Shown here piece after piece: positions 1 through 9,175 of a stretch of DNA of 64,000 nt (its first letter is position 1; the number at the start of each line of letters is the position of its first letter). This DNA comes from Geothermobacter hydrogeniphilus (GTDB lineage: Bacteria; Desulfobacterota; Desulfuromonadia; Desulfuromonadales; Geothermobacteraceae). The notes beneath the pieces were generated by a model. That model was given only the letters and a program-made list of their open reading frames with translations. It did no database searches and was not told where the DNA came from. The stretch covers positions 91,942 through 155,941 of the forward strand of contig NZ_NAAD01000005.1 of the NCBI RefSeq assembly GCF_002093115.1, in the 5' to 3' direction. A program made the position numbers and the translations under genes.

Positions 1-278
1 GAGAGCCAGAGCTGCAGCCCGAGCCAGCCGAGGTAGAGACCGCCGATGATTTTCAGCAGGATGAAAATAGCGGGGTAGTTCAGCATGATTGCCGCGGCGC
101 CGATGACCGAAGCGCCGGCAACCAGGCCGACTCCGACCAGTTCACCATACATCATCCAGAACGTGCGGCGTACGCCGATGGTCATTCCCAGGGTCAGGGA
201 GAGAGTCATGCACATCCCCGGGGTCAGGGAAACAAGGAAAAAGGTCGGAACGAAGATTGAGAGGGGCGGCAGGGTCAT
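1..278 (-). CDS. LysE/RhtB family amino-acid exporter, N-terminal part
   Basis: The reverse strand from base 278 encodes a hydrophobic N-terminus (MTLPPLSIFVPTFF...) that runs off the left edge of the window. The LTPGM segment near residue 18 sits where LysE/RhtB exporters carry their LTPGP motif, and a second long hydrophobic stretch follows at about residues 47-90. The family is a small inner-membrane protein of about 200 residues that exports amino acids such as lysine, homoserine or threonine. The substrate cannot be told here. The ATG at 278 is the only in-frame start nearby and has no strong Shine-Dalgarno sequence. Only about 92 residues are visible. Confidence 0.7.
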   Translation of the reverse strand, partial: MTLPPLSIFVPTFFLVSLTPGMCMTLSLTLGMTIGVRRTFWMMYGELVGVGLVAGASVIGAAAIMLNYPAIFILLKIIGGLYLGWLGLQLWL

Positions 279-420
279 GGGAAAGAAAAGCTCTGTCGAG
301 TGAGGGAATACGCCGCTCGCGGATTCAGCCCGAAGTTTATCATGGACGTGGCGGTCCCGGCCAGAGCCAATCTCGATGGTGCCGTAAAAATATCATTTGA
401 TCGGAGGGGGAAGGAAAGGG

Positions 421-457
421 CAAAAAGAGAGGGGAACGGCCGGTCCGTTCCCCTCTC
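421..457 (-). terminator. Intrinsic terminator of nrdJ
   Basis: A perfect 13-bp stem (427-439 with 445-457) closes a 5-nt loop. Read on the minus strand it is followed by a run of five T (422-426). It lies about 35 bases past the nrdJ stop codon and fits a rho-independent terminator for that gene. Confidence 0.85.
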
Positions 458-492
458 CCGCAGGGCAGCACTGGAACTGTTCCTGTCCTGAA

Positions 493-2718
493 TCAGGCGC
501 ACTCCGAGTAGCCGCAGGCGTGGCAGACGCAGCAGCCGCCCTCGTGCTCGACCGGGCCGCCGCAGTCGGGACAGGCGCCGCCGTTGCCGACGAACCGGGT
601 CGGGGCGTCCCCCTCGGGCAGCATGTGCAGTTCGATCGCCTTGGCCACGGCATCGGCGCAGGAGGTGATGCGGTTGGCGCCGAACCCGGCCGGTTTGTGG
701 CAGGAAATGCCGATCATCTGCTTGACTGCCTGGCGGGCCTGGACACCGGAGCGCCAGGCGAGGGAGACCAGTCGGCCGATGGCTTCACATTGGCTGGCCG
801 CGCAGCCGCCGGCTTTGCCCATGGTGGTAAAGAGCTCGAAAGCGCCCTTGTGGTCTTCGTTGATGGTGACATAGAGAGGGCCGCAGCCGGTTTCCATCTG
901 GTAGGTGGATCCCTTGAGAGCCCGAGGGCGTTCCCGTTTGTGAGACTTTTTCTCCACCTCCATCGGCACTTCGGGCGCGCTCTTTTCCTCGGACTTCTTC
1001 ACCGAAAGAACCTGCATGTCGCGGGACCCGTCACGGTAGATGGTGACCCCTTTGCAGCCGGTCTGGTAGGCCAGTCGGTAGACTTTGGCCACATCATCAC
1101 GGGTGGCGTCGTTGCAGAAGTTGACGGTCTTGGAAACGGCGTTGTCGCAGTGCTCCTGGAAGGCCGCCTGCATCCGCACATGGTCCTCGGGAGTGATGTC
1201 GTGGGAGGTGACGAAGACCCGGCGGATATCCTCGGGGATCTCGGCGATATCCTGGACCGTGCCGTGTTCGGCGATTTTCTCCATCAGTTCCCTGGAGTAG
1301 AAGCCGCGTTCGCGGGCGATCTTTTCAAACAGCGGATGAACCTCAATCAGCTTGTCGTTGTCGAGGACCTGGCGGATATAGCTGACGGCGAACAGCGGCT
1401 CGACCCCGGATGAGGTGTTGCTGATGATTGAGATGGTGCCGGTCGGGGCGATGGTGGTGCAGGTGGCATTGCGGATCTTTTTTCCGCCTTTGACATCGAA
1501 GATCGAGCCTTTGAAGTTCGGGAAGGCGCCGCGCTCCTCGGCCAGTTCAATCGACATCTGGTGGGAGGTGTCGTTGATGAATTTCATCACCTTGCCGCCC
1601 AACTCGACGGCGCTCTCTGAATTGTAGGGAATGCCGAGCAGGATCAGCATATCCGCCCAGCCCATGACACCGAGACCGATCTTGCGGTTGGCGCGGGTCA
1701 TCTGGTCGATTTCGGGGATCGGGTAGTTGTTGACTTCGATGACATTGTCGAGAAAGCGGGTCGCCAGGCGCACGGTCTCGCCAAGGCGGTTCCAGTCGAC
1801 ATCTCCGTCAAGAATGAAACGGGCCAGGTTGATCGAGCCGAGGTTGCAGGATTCGTAGGGCAGCAGCGGTTGTTCGCCGCAGGGATTGGTGGCCTCGATT
1901 TCGCCGACCTGGGGGGTCGGGTTGTCGCGGTTGAGACGGTCGAGGAAGATGATCCCCGGTTCGCCGTTGTGCCAGGCCATGTCGACGATGTGGTCGAAGA
2001 CTTTTCGGGCCGGCAACTTCTGCATCGGTTTCCCGGTGCGCGGGTTGATGATCTCGTAGTCACCGTCGACTTCCACCGCTTCCATGAAGGCTTCGGTCAT
2101 GCCGACCGAGATATTGAAATTGGTCAGCACCGTCTGGTCCCGTTTGGCCATGATGAAATCCATGATGTCGGGATGGTCGACGCGCAGGATGCCCATGTTG
2201 GCGCCGCGGCGGGTGCCGCCCTGCTTGATGGTTTCGGTCGCCGCGTCGAAAACCTTCATGAAGGAGATCGGACCGGAGCTGACCCCCTTGGTTGAGCTGA
2301 CGACGTCGTTGGCCGGACGGATGCGCGAGAAGGCGAAGCCGGTGCCGCCGCCGCTCTTATGGATCAGGGCGGTATTCTTGATCGATTCGAAAATTTCCTC
2401 CATCGAATCGCCGACCGGCAGCACGAAACAGGCGGACAACTGTCCAAGTTCGCGGCCGGCGTTCATCAGCGTGGGGGAGTTGGGCATGAATTCCAGGCTG
2501 GTGATCATGCGGAAAAAATCTTTTTCCAGTTGCCTGGCGTCAACACCTGTCTTCAGCCGTGTCTCGGCCGAGGCGATGGTATGGGCCACGCGCTGGAACA
2601 TGGCGGCCGGTGTTTCAAGAACCTTGCCTTCTTCGTCGCGCTTGAGATAGCGACGTTCAAGGACCGTGACGGCATTCGGGGAAAGGGGGATTTCAGTTTT
2701 ACGAGACGTCTTAGGCAT
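493..2718 (-). CDS. nrdJ: Adenosylcobalamin-dependent (class II) ribonucleoside-diphosphate reductase
   Basis: This 741-residue protein reduces ribonucleotides to deoxyribonucleotides using a B12-derived radical, so it needs neither oxygen nor a separate small subunit. The catalytic barrel contains NPCGEQPLLPYESCNLGS, the conserved segment that includes the active-site cysteine region. The C-terminus ends in a zinc-finger-like cysteine cluster (CPDCGGP...CCVCHACG) that also offers the redox cysteines for re-reduction by thioredoxin. The length fits the shorter class II enzymes. The gene is monocistronic: it has its own terminator downstream and paired NrdR-type boxes upstream, and the next gene is divergent. 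A long open frame on the opposite strand (397-1413) is a codon-bias shadow. Confidence 0.95.
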   Translation of the reverse strand: MPKTSRKTEIPLSPNAVTVLERRYLKRDEEGKVLETPAAMFQRVAHTIASAETRLKTGVDARQLEKDFFRMITSLEFMPNSPTLMNAGRELGQLSACFVLPVGDSMEEIFESIKNTALIHKSGGGTGFAFSRIRPANDVVSSTKGVSSGPISFMKVFDAATETIKQGGTRRGANMGILRVDHPDIMDFIMAKRDQTVLTNFNISVGMTEAFMEAVEVDGDYEIINPRTGKPMQKLPARKVFDHIVDMAWHNGEPGIIFLDRLNRDNPTPQVGEIEATNPCGEQPLLPYESCNLGSINLARFILDGDVDWNRLGETVRLATRFLDNVIEVNNYPIPEIDQMTRANRKIGLGVMGWADMLILLGIPYNSESAVELGGKVMKFINDTSHQMSIELAEERGAFPNFKGSIFDVKGGKKIRNATCTTIAPTGTISIISNTSSGVEPLFAVSYIRQVLDNDKLIEVHPLFEKIARERGFYSRELMEKIAEHGTVQDIAEIPEDIRRVFVTSHDITPEDHVRMQAAFQEHCDNAVSKTVNFCNDATRDDVAKVYRLAYQTGCKGVTIYRDGSRDMQVLSVKKSEEKSAPEVPMEVEKKSHKRERPRALKGSTYQMETGCGPLYVTINEDHKGAFELFTTMGKAGGCAASQCEAIGRLVSLAWRSGVQARQAVKQMIGISCHKPAGFGANRITSCADAVAKAIELHMLPEGDAPTRFVGNGGACPDCGGPVEHEGGCCVCHACGYSECA

Positions 2719-2808
2719 GTTGCAACCCTTCTGAATTAAATCGCAATGTTCGATTTAAGGTTGTCGTGATCGGTTTTGAAAACGTTCGAGGTGTCCTAGA
2801 GGAAATAA

Positions 2809-2852
2809 CACATACTGTGGTAAGGGTGACTTTAAACCACAATATATAGTGG
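2809..2852 (-). promoter_or_regulatory. Tandem NrdR-like boxes upstream of nrdJ
   Basis: The dyad CCACAATATATAGTGG at 2837-2852 is very close to the NrdR-box consensus, an acaC-wATATATw-Gtgt palindrome. A second, weaker dyad CACATACTGTG lies at 2809-2819. The two centres are about 30.5 bp apart, close to three helical turns, which is the usual arrangement for NrdR pairs. They sit 90-135 bp upstream of the nrdJ start. NrdR is the ATP/dATP-sensing repressor of ribonucleotide reductase genes, so control of nrdJ by NrdR is inferred. Confidence 0.7.
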
Positions 2853-3139
2853 CTGTCAAGCCGGAAAATCGGATTCTTCGGCAAGGGAAAAAGATCGGTT
2901 TTTCACCTGTTTGGAAAATGACTAAAAAGGTATTGAATTTATTGTGAAATTGATTTTGGAAGAGGTTGCCGGGTTGATTTTCTGGACAAGAATGAAGGTG
3001 CGAAACCGATTGGATGAGCGGGGTTGGCGGGGAAAAAAGCCGTAGGGAAAACTTGGCTTTGCAGTTTCCTTAAAAGCATGTTAGAAAACAAAGTCGTTTA
3101 ATGCATTTTCTGCACGATTGCGCCACTCTGGAAACCGCA
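2853..3139. other. Divergent intergenic region, no gene seen
   Basis: This AT-richer spacer separates leftward nrdJ from the rightward diguanylate cyclase gene. Apart from the NrdR-like boxes next to it I see no open reading frame with a ribosome-binding site, no tRNA and no B12-box-like motif of a cobalamin riboswitch. It presumably holds the promoters for both genes, but none is clear enough to mark. Confidence 0.5.
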
Positions 3140-4189
3140 ATGACGCGAAAAAAGAATGACCCGCAGGACCTCGAAAAAGAACTGCGGGGCCTGAAAAATA
3201 TTCTCAGTGTCGCCCAGGTGGTTGTTTCATCCCTGCGCCTGGAGGAAGTTCTCGACAATATTCTCGGCAGCGCCATGGCAGTTATGGAGATGCCCGCCGG
3301 GAGCATTGCGCTCTACGACCGGGCCAGCAACTATCTCTCCCTCAAGGTTCATCACGGCCTCAGTGAAAACTTCATCTCCCGTGATCGTTGGCGGGTGGGC
3401 GAGGGGGGACTGACGGCCACTATTCTCAACCAGGGAACAGCCTTTGCCGTCGAAGACACCGATAAAGCTGATTTTTTCAACAACCCCCTGGCGGTCACTG
3501 AGGGAATCCGGGCCCTGATTGCCGTTCCGTTGAAAATTCAGAACAAGGTGATCGGCATCCTCTACGTCGATGATTTCAAGCCGCGTCGTTTCGATCAGAT
3601 GGATCTGCGGTTGTTGTCAATCCTCGGGTCTTTTGCGGCGATGAGCATTGACAATGCGCGATTGCACGAAAAAACGCGTCGTCTTGCCTCCACCGACGGG
3701 TTGACCGGCTTGTACAATCACCGCCAGTTCAAGCGGCTCTTTTCCGAGGAATTGATGAGGGCGCGACGTTATCGGAAACCTCTCGGCCTGGTGATGCTTG
3801 ACGTTGATGATTTCAAACATTTTAATGACAGCTATGGCCACCCGGTCGGTGACAAGGTGCTGGTGGCTGTCGCCGAGATTCTGACCGAGACCCTGCGTGA
3901 CTGTGATTATATTTTTCGTTATGGCGGTGAGGAATTCATTGCCCTGCTTCCGGAGTCGGATGCCGCTGCTTCTCTGGCCGCCGCGGAACGGTGCCGGGCC
4001 CTTATTGAGCAGGAGTCGGCACGCTATCTCGACGGTTTTGCCACGACTGGTGTCACCGTCAGCATCGGGGTGGCGACCTATCCGCGGGACGGTGAAACAT
4101 TTGATGGCCTGCTCAAGGTTGTTGATGACCTGCTCTATGCCGCCAAACGCGAGGGCAAGAACAAGATCCACTATCTGCCGGACAGCTGA
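3140..4189 (+). CDS. GAF-GGDEF diguanylate cyclase
   Basis: This soluble 349-residue protein should make the second messenger cyclic di-GMP from two GTP. Residues about 20-175 form a GAF sensory domain. Residues about 190-345 form the GGDEF domain with an intact GGEEF signature (262-266) and the product-inhibition I-site RDCD five residues upstream (253-256), so it looks catalytically competent and feedback-regulated. No membrane segment or signal peptide is visible. I chose the ATG at 3140 because GGAAA lies just upstream; an in-frame ATG at 3101 would add 13 residues but has a poorer site. A sigma-54 response regulator follows 75 bases downstream and may be co-transcribed. Confidence 0.93.
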   Translation: MTRKKNDPQDLEKELRGLKNILSVAQVVVSSLRLEEVLDNILGSAMAVMEMPAGSIALYDRASNYLSLKVHHGLSENFISRDRWRVGEGGLTATILNQGTAFAVEDTDKADFFNNPLAVTEGIRALIAVPLKIQNKVIGILYVDDFKPRRFDQMDLRLLSILGSFAAMSIDNARLHEKTRRLASTDGLTGLYNHRQFKRLFSEELMRARRYRKPLGLVMLDVDDFKHFNDSYGHPVGDKVLVAVAEILTETLRDCDYIFRYGGEEFIALLPESDAAASLAAAERCRALIEQESARYLDGFATTGVTVSIGVATYPRDGETFDGLLKVVDDLLYAAKREGKNKIHYLPDS

Positions 4190-4264
4190 TGCGTTTTTTG
4201 TCGTGCGGTCCCCTCTGCCTGTTTTCAACCCCGGAAAAATCTACCCGTGCTAGAATGCAAAACC

Positions 4265-5689
4265 ATGGCTGGTGAAAAAATACTGATTGTTGATGATGAA
4301 GAGGGGATGCGGCGGTTGTTGAGCCGCATTCTCGTCAGAGAAGGTTATGAAACCAACGCGGTCGGCAACGGCGATGACGCGCTGCAGGCGATTGCTCAGG
4401 ACCAGTACGACCTGATCATCACCGATATCAAGATGCCGGGTATGGGAGGTTTGGAACTCCTTTCCGAACTTCGCGCCTACGATCCGCGTCTGCCGATTAT
4501 CGTCATTACTGCCTATGGTACCGTCGAGAGTGCCGTTCAGGCGTTGCGGGCCGGTGCCTACGACTACATCACCAAGCCTTTTGAAACCGACGAGATCCGA
4601 CTGACCGTTGCCAAGGCCCTTGAGCGGGAACGATTGCTGGCCGAGAATCGCTACCTGCATGAAGAGCTCGAAGGCCGCTACAAATTTTCCGGTATTATCG
4701 GCAACGCCAGGGCGATGCAGGATGTTTTTGATATTACCGCCTCGGTTGCCGCGTCCAATGCCAATGTCCTGATTACCGGGGAGTCGGGAACCGGCAAGGA
4801 ACTGATCGCCCGCTCCATTCATTTCAATTCCACTCGCAAGGATAAACCCTTCATCGTCCTGAATTGCGCCGCGTTGTCGGAGAGCATTCTCGAAAGTGAG
4901 CTCTTCGGCCATGAAAGGGGTGCCTTCACCGGGGCGCTGCATACCAAGAAGGGCCGTTTTGAATTGGCCGATCAGGGAACCCTGTTCATTGATGAAGTCG
5001 GTGAAATGAGTCTTGCGGCCCAGGTCAAGCTGCTGCGGGTTATCCAGGAACATGAATTCGAACGGGTCGGCGGCAATCGTACCATCAAGGTTGATGTCCG
5101 CATCGTCGCCGCGACCAACAAGAATCTCGAAGAAGAGGTCAAGAAGTCGACTTTTCGGGAAGATCTTTTCTACCGTCTCAATGTCATCAATGTTCATCTG
5201 CCCCCCCTGCGGGAGCGGCGGGAGGATATTGAACCGCTGGCGGCTCATTTTCTCGACAAGTATACTCGGGAAACCGGCAAGAAAATTGAGCAGATTTCTC
5301 CCAAGGCCATCGCCTGCCTGATCGCTCACGACTGGCCGGGCAACGTTCGTGAACTCGAAAATGCTATCGAGCGGGCGGTCGTTCTGGCCAAGGGAGAGAT
5401 CCTGACCCCGCGTGATTTCCCCCAGGGAATCCAGGATCAGGACCAGATCTGCCTGTCTCTGCCGGAGAACGGCGGCAGTCTGACCGACATCCTTGAAGAC
5501 CTGGAGCGGCAGTTGATCGTTCAGACGCTCAACCGGGAAGGTCGTTCCCAGACGCGTACCGCCGAAGTCCTCGGCATCAAGCGCACCACCCTGCGCTACA
5601 AAATGGAGAAGTACCATCTGCTCGGCAATGGCGAGGAAGAATCTTTCGATAACGCCGGGGGGGATGTGGTCGAGGACGGGGAAGAATGA
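4265..5689 (+). CDS. NtrC-family sigma-54-dependent response regulator
   Basis: The 474-residue protein has the three-domain NtrC layout. A receiver domain spans residues 1-120 with the probable phospho-acceptor Asp54 (IITDIKMPG). The AAA+ activator domain has Walker A GESGTGKE (172-179), the GAFTGA loop (219-224) that contacts sigma-54 and Walker [12 protein letters not shown] (about 238-248). A Fis-type helix-turn-helix is at the C-terminus ([17 protein letters not shown]). It should switch on sigma-54 promoters when phosphorylated. No histidine kinase is adjacent. The start at 4265 places the receiver fold at the N-terminus; the frame is open up to an ATG at 4247. The exported-protein/GeoRSP-type cluster begins 127 bases downstream, which makes it a plausible target. 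A 554-codon open frame on the other strand is a shadow. Confidence 0.95.
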   Translation: MAGEKILIVDDEEGMRRLLSRILVREGYETNAVGNGDDALQAIAQDQYDLIITDIKMPGMGGLELLSELRAYDPRLPIIVITAYGTVESAVQALRAGAYDYITKPFETDEIRLTVAKALERERLLAENRYLHEELEGRYKFSGIIGNARAMQDVFDITASVAASNANVLITGESGTGKELIARSIHFNSTRKDKPFIVLNCAALSESILESELFGHERGAFTGALHTKKGRFELADQGTLFIDEVGEMSLAAQVKLLRVIQEHEFERVGGNRTIKVDVRIVAATNKNLEEEVKKSTFREDLFYRLNVINVHLPPLRERREDIEPLAAHFLDKYTRETGKKIEQISPKAIACLIAHDWPGNVRELENAIERAVVLAKGEILTPRDFPQGIQDQDQICLSLPENGGSLTDILEDLERQLIVQTLNREGRSQTRTAEVLGIKRTTLRYKMEKYHLLGNGEEESFDNAGGDVVEDGEE

Positions 5690-5816
5690 CGAAAAAGTGT
5701 CTTCCCCGCACTCAACCGAAGGTTTCGCTCTGCCAGTGCTGATGCTCCGAACATCCCGGCAAGGCTGGACAATCGGGTTTTTTGCTGATGGTACGTTCCT
5801 TGCTGACTGATTCGCT

Positions 5817-6311
5817 GTGTTTTCCTTCCCGCGCCGACATAAATGGGTTCTGTGCCTGTTGCTGTTCATTGGCCTGCTGTTGCCCGTTGCCGGTGACGGT
5901 TGTTTCGGCCCCAAGCTGTTTATCGGCCTGGATGGTTCCGTTCGTCAGGAAACCCTGTACGCCCTGGTCTCGATCTACATCAAGGAGAAAACCGGAACCG
6001 AGACAGCAGCGGTACATCTCGACGGAGCGTCACCTGCTGAGGTATTGACCGCGGACAAGGCTGATCTGGTTTTCTGCGAAAAAATTCCCCCGGCCGGCCG
6101 CGTGGTTTTTAAAAAAGAAGAGATGCCTTTCATTGTCAGCGGCGAAAGACCGCAATCCGACCTGCAGTTCACGCTGGTGATTCCCGCCCTGAAAAAACTT
6201 TCCGGGCTGTTGCCGGCGAATGACTTTTCTTCCCTGGTCCAGGCCGTCGCGTCCGGTGCGCCTCCTCTTGCAACCGCGCGTGAGTTTCTCGATTCCCGAG
6301 GGTGGCTGTAG
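5817..6311 (+). CDS. Exported protein of unknown function, first gene of the GeoRSP-type cluster
   Basis: The 164-residue product starts with a basic stretch and a long hydrophobic segment (WVLCLLLFIGLLLPVAG), a convincing Sec signal peptide, so it should be periplasmic. The mature part (KLFIGLDGSVRQETLYALV...) vaguely recalls the N-terminal lobe of periplasmic substrate-binding proteins but is far too short for a complete one. GTG at 5817 is the first possible start because an in-frame stop lies at 5808-5810. Its stop overlaps the likely start of the next gene, which indicates translational coupling. I do not recognise the family. Confidence 0.7.
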   Translation: MFSFPRRHKWVLCLLLFIGLLLPVAGDGCFGPKLFIGLDGSVRQETLYALVSIYIKEKTGTETAAVHLDGASPAEVLTADKADLVFCEKIPPAGRVVFKKEEMPFIVSGERPQSDLQFTLVIPALKKLSGLLPANDFSSLVQAVASGAPPLATAREFLDSRGWL

Positions 6312-7105
6312 TGCGTTTTCTTTGTCTGGCATTTCTCCTCCCGCTGCTCATGTCCTGCGCTCAGCCGCCGTCACCGCGGCTCTATGCCCCGACCCCGCTG
6401 CCGCGACTCTCCGGCGTCATCCACGGCCAGGTGGAGGTTTCCGGAGAAATGGTCCTGGCCGACGACCTGCGCATACCAGCCGGGAGCAGTCTGACGTTCG
6501 CTCCCGGATCGCTGGTCTGGGTGCGTCCGGCCGAGTCAACCAAGATCTTCCCGGAATATCTTTCCAGTCTGACTGAAATTCTGGTTCGCGGAACCCTGCG
6601 GATTTCCGGCAACCGGCAGAACCCGGTCCGCTTTCTCCCGCTGCAGCCGCTTGACCCGGTCGCTGACGGTGATCCGTTGTGGGCCGGCATTGAACTGTTG
6701 CCCGGCGCGGTTGCGAGTCTCTCCGGTTTTGAACTGCGGCGTGCCGATGTCGGTCTTCTTGTTCAGCAGGCCGAGGTCAGTCTCTCCGGTGGCCGCCTGA
6801 CCGGTTGTCGGTATGGACTGCTGCTTCAGGAGGGGGCACGGCTGACGGCTGAAAGGATGGATGTCCGACAGGGGGAGGTGGGGCTGTTCTGTTCCGGTGA
6901 CGCGGTGCTGGCCCTGTCCGACAGCAGCTTCAGCCTGATGGATGAAGAAGGGCTCTATCTCGATCGACAGTGTACTGTCCGTCTGCGTCAGGTTGTTTCC
7001 CGCGACAATGATGTCGGTCTGGTCGCGGCTGATCACTTCCGGCCCGGTCTGACCCTGATCGACAATCGCCTGCCGCGGCTCTATCTCGGGGGAGGGGTGC
7101 CATGA
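6311..7105 (+). CDS. Lipoprotein with beta-helix-like repeats
   Basis: The product (264 residues) has a signal peptide ending in the lipobox LLMSC, so it is probably lipid-anchored. The body contains short, hydrophobic, turn-punctuated repeats (LSGFELRRADVGLLVQQ, VSLSGGRLTGCRYGLLLQ), like the coils of a right-handed parallel beta-helix of the NosD/pectate-lyase-like type. The GTG at 6311 is preferred over GTG 6302 because GAGGGTGG lies at a proper distance, and it overlaps the previous stop codon. Its own stop overlaps the next gene, another beta-helix protein. Such proteins often bind or process polysaccharides or assist periplasmic metal-enzyme maturation, but no function can be assigned. 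Confidence 0.75.
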   Translation: MRFLCLAFLLPLLMSCAQPPSPRLYAPTPLPRLSGVIHGQVEVSGEMVLADDLRIPAGSSLTFAPGSLVWVRPAESTKIFPEYLSSLTEILVRGTLRISGNRQNPVRFLPLQPLDPVADGDPLWAGIELLPGAVASLSGFELRRADVGLLVQQAEVSLSGGRLTGCRYGLLLQEGARLTAERMDVRQGEVGLFCSGDAVLALSDSSFSLMDEEGLYLDRQCTVRLRQVVSRDNDVGLVAADHFRPGLTLIDNRLPRLYLGGGVP

Positions 7106-8205
7106 CCAGACTGCTGTGCCTGGTGCTGCTGCTCGCCTCCTGCCTGCCGGCCATTGCCGAAACCCGCTACAGCGGTGAACAGACATTATGGCAGGATACG
7201 GTCTGGTCCGGCGACATTCTCATCGACGGAATCCTGACGGTTGCGCCCGGGGTCCGGCTGGAAATCCGCCCGGGGACAACGGTCCGGTTCACCTTTTTCG
7301 ACAGCAACGGCGACGGTATCGGTGAACATGAAATTTTCATCCAGGGTCGTTTGCTGGCCCTTGGCACGGCCGAGCAGCCGATCCTGTTCACCTCCGCGGA
7401 GACCGCTCCCCGTCCCGGAGCCTGGGGTGCCATCAACATGATGGCTTCGGAAGATGACAACCTGTTGCGTCACTGCGTTGTCGAATATGCCTATCGCGGT
7501 TTTCATGCCCATTTCGGCAAGGGGCGCATCGAGGACAGTCTTTTTCGTCGCAACCTGCGGGCCTTCCAGTTTCAGGATTCGACAGTCAGGGTCAGTCGTT
7601 GCCGGGTGCTTGACAATTTCAACGGGCTGCAGTTCCGTGACGCCACCGTGGTCCTGGAACAGTGCCGGATTACCGGCAGCCAGTGGGCAATCCGCGGCAT
7701 CTACAGCGATCTGACGCTGACCGGGTGCCTGATTGAAAACAACCGGATCAATGCCGTCAGCCTGCGCGAATCAACCCTGGTTGCCGAGGCCAACAGGATC
7801 ATCGGCAACCGCCGGGGAATCTTCCTGCAGCGCGGCAAGGGGACCCTGCGTGGCAACCGGATCGTAGGCAATGCCGAGCATGGCACTTTTTTTGAAGACT
7901 CCGAGGTGATTCTGCGGGACAATCGGATCACCGCCAATGGCCGGGCCGGGATCCGCTGGCTCGACTCGCAGGGGGTGATCGCCGGCAATGACCTGTCCGG
8001 TAATGGTGAATACGCCCTGATGAACGATGGCAGCGGCGATCTGCAGGTCGGTTCCAACTGGTGGGGCTCGGTCGACGAAAAGCGAATTGATCAGTTGATT
8101 CGGGACCGGCGTGATCGACCGGAAACGGGGCTGGTCCGTTATGCGGTTCCCCTGTCCGGGAAACCTTCGGCAGGACCCACCGCAACACCACTGTTGCCGG
8201 AATAA
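7102..8205 (+). CDS. Exported right-handed beta-helix protein (NosD-like repeats)
   Basis: This 367-residue protein has a cleavable signal peptide (LLCLVLLLASCLPAIAE) and about ten parallel beta-helix coils, seen as repeats of the form N-R-I-x-G-N-x-x-G-I (EANRIIGNRRGIFLQ, RGNRIVGNAEHGTFF, RDNRITANGRAGIRW). It closes with SNWWGS, a common end motif of such helices. It starts inside the 3' end of the preceding beta-helix lipoprotein gene by a 4-base overlap, so the two are made together. NosD, the best-known relative, helps mature nitrous oxide reductase, but no nos genes are present here, so only the fold is claimed. Confidence 0.85.
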   Translation: MTRLLCLVLLLASCLPAIAETRYSGEQTLWQDTVWSGDILIDGILTVAPGVRLEIRPGTTVRFTFFDSNGDGIGEHEIFIQGRLLALGTAEQPILFTSAETAPRPGAWGAINMMASEDDNLLRHCVVEYAYRGFHAHFGKGRIEDSLFRRNLRAFQFQDSTVRVSRCRVLDNFNGLQFRDATVVLEQCRITGSQWAIRGIYSDLTLTGCLIENNRINAVSLRESTLVAEANRIIGNRRGIFLQRGKGTLRGNRIVGNAEHGTFFEDSEVILRDNRITANGRAGIRWLDSQGVIAGNDLSGNGEYALMNDGSGDLQVGSNWWGSVDEKRIDQLIRDRRDRPETGLVRYAVPLSGKPSAGPTATPLLPE

Positions 8206-8268
8206 ACGCGTTTGCCGCTTTTGCGTGGAATAGAACCCGAGACGGGCTGAGTGAGGATTGTTTTCTTT

Positions 8269-9171
8269 ATGCGAAACATCATTTTTTGTCTTTTCGGCCT
8301 GCTCTGCAGCATCCTGCTGAGCGGTTGCCAGCAGACTGCCGACCAGGGACCGGTCTACAAGATCGGTTACATGAACTGCAACAGTGAGCAGGAAACCCGT
8401 CTGCGGTTTGCCCCGTTGACACGCTATCTGAGCGAGAAAGTTGGTGTCCGGTTCGAGATGGTGCCGGTGGACACCCAGGATTTCGAGGATCGCTTCAAGA
8501 AAGAAGAGTTTGCCTTTACTCACACCAATTCCCTGTTGTACCTGATCCTGCGCCAGGACCATGATCTGCAGCTGGTGGCCACAGAAAAGCGCGGCCAGTT
8601 CGGAGCGCGGACCGCCGGAACCATTATTTCCCGCAAGGACAGCGGTATCCGCACCCTGGCCGACCTGAAAGGGAAGCGGATGATTTTCGGGCCCCAGCTC
8701 GCTCCGTCAGGATACCTGGCCCAGTACGACCTGATGCTCAAGGCCGGTATCGACCCGGAAACGGATCTTTCCTATTACGCCATCCCGCACGGGTCCTTCA
8801 AGCATGAGAAGCTGATCTACGCCGTCTATTTCGGTGCCTATGATGTCGCCGCCGCCCCGGCGCTTGACCTTGAGGTCATGACCCGCGAAGGCAAGATTTC
8901 TGCCGATGATTTTCAGATCGTGGCCCAGAGCCCGATCTTTCCCTACTGCACCTTCGGTGCCGCCAAAGGGGTTGATCCCGACCTGGTGAAACGGTTCCGG
9001 GAGGCCCTGGTCTCGCTTACGCCCGAGGACACCGTTGACTACAACGGCGAACAGGTGAAGGTTCTCAAGTCCGCCTGGGTTGACGGCTTCGAACAGTTGC
9101 TCGACAGCGATTACGATATCCTGCGCGGCATGGCCAAACGGGCCAACATGCCGCCTTACCAGGAGTTCTAG
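8269..9171 (+). CDS. PhnD-like phosphate/phosphonate-type substrate-binding lipoprotein
   Basis: The product (300 residues) is a predicted lipoprotein (lipobox LLSGC near residue 19). It has the PhnD/SsuA type of periplasmic binding fold: an opening beta strand YKIGYMNC, a central RTLADLKGKRMIFGP hinge segment and GAYDVAAAPALDLEVM. Free-standing PhnD-like proteins often act as sensors or scavenging receptors without dedicated permeases, and none is adjacent here. The GTG at 8251 is an alternative start; ATG 8269 gives a standard lipoprotein signal. The gene lies between the beta-helix genes and the TPR-like and YedE genes, in the same orientation and close spacing, so it probably belongs to their operon. 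Confidence 0.85.
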   Translation: MRNIIFCLFGLLCSILLSGCQQTADQGPVYKIGYMNCNSEQETRLRFAPLTRYLSEKVGVRFEMVPVDTQDFEDRFKKEEFAFTHTNSLLYLILRQDHDLQLVATEKRGQFGARTAGTIISRKDSGIRTLADLKGKRMIFGPQLAPSGYLAQYDLMLKAGIDPETDLSYYAIPHGSFKHEKLIYAVYFGAYDVAAAPALDLEVMTREGKISADDFQIVAQSPIFPYCTFGAAKGVDPDLVKRFREALVSLTPEDTVDYNGEQVKVLKSAWVDGFEQLLDSDYDILRGMAKRANMPPYQEF

Positions 9172-9175
9172 AGAG

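Noticed and set aside
397..1413. 338-codon plus-strand open frame
   Set aside because: It is antisense to nrdJ, which has clear family motifs, a terminator and regulatory boxes. High GC content creates long shadow frames.
2719..3139. Cobalamin riboswitch upstream of nrdJ
   Set aside because: No B12 box or multi-stem structure could be found; NrdR-like boxes explain the region better.
5690..5816. Sigma-54 promoter for the GeoRSP-type cluster
   Set aside because: TGG and TGC elements occur, but at the wrong spacing for a -24/-12 promoter.
4250..5914. 554-codon minus-strand open frame
   Set aside because: It lies opposite the sigma-54 regulator, has no ribosome-binding site and no recognisable domain.
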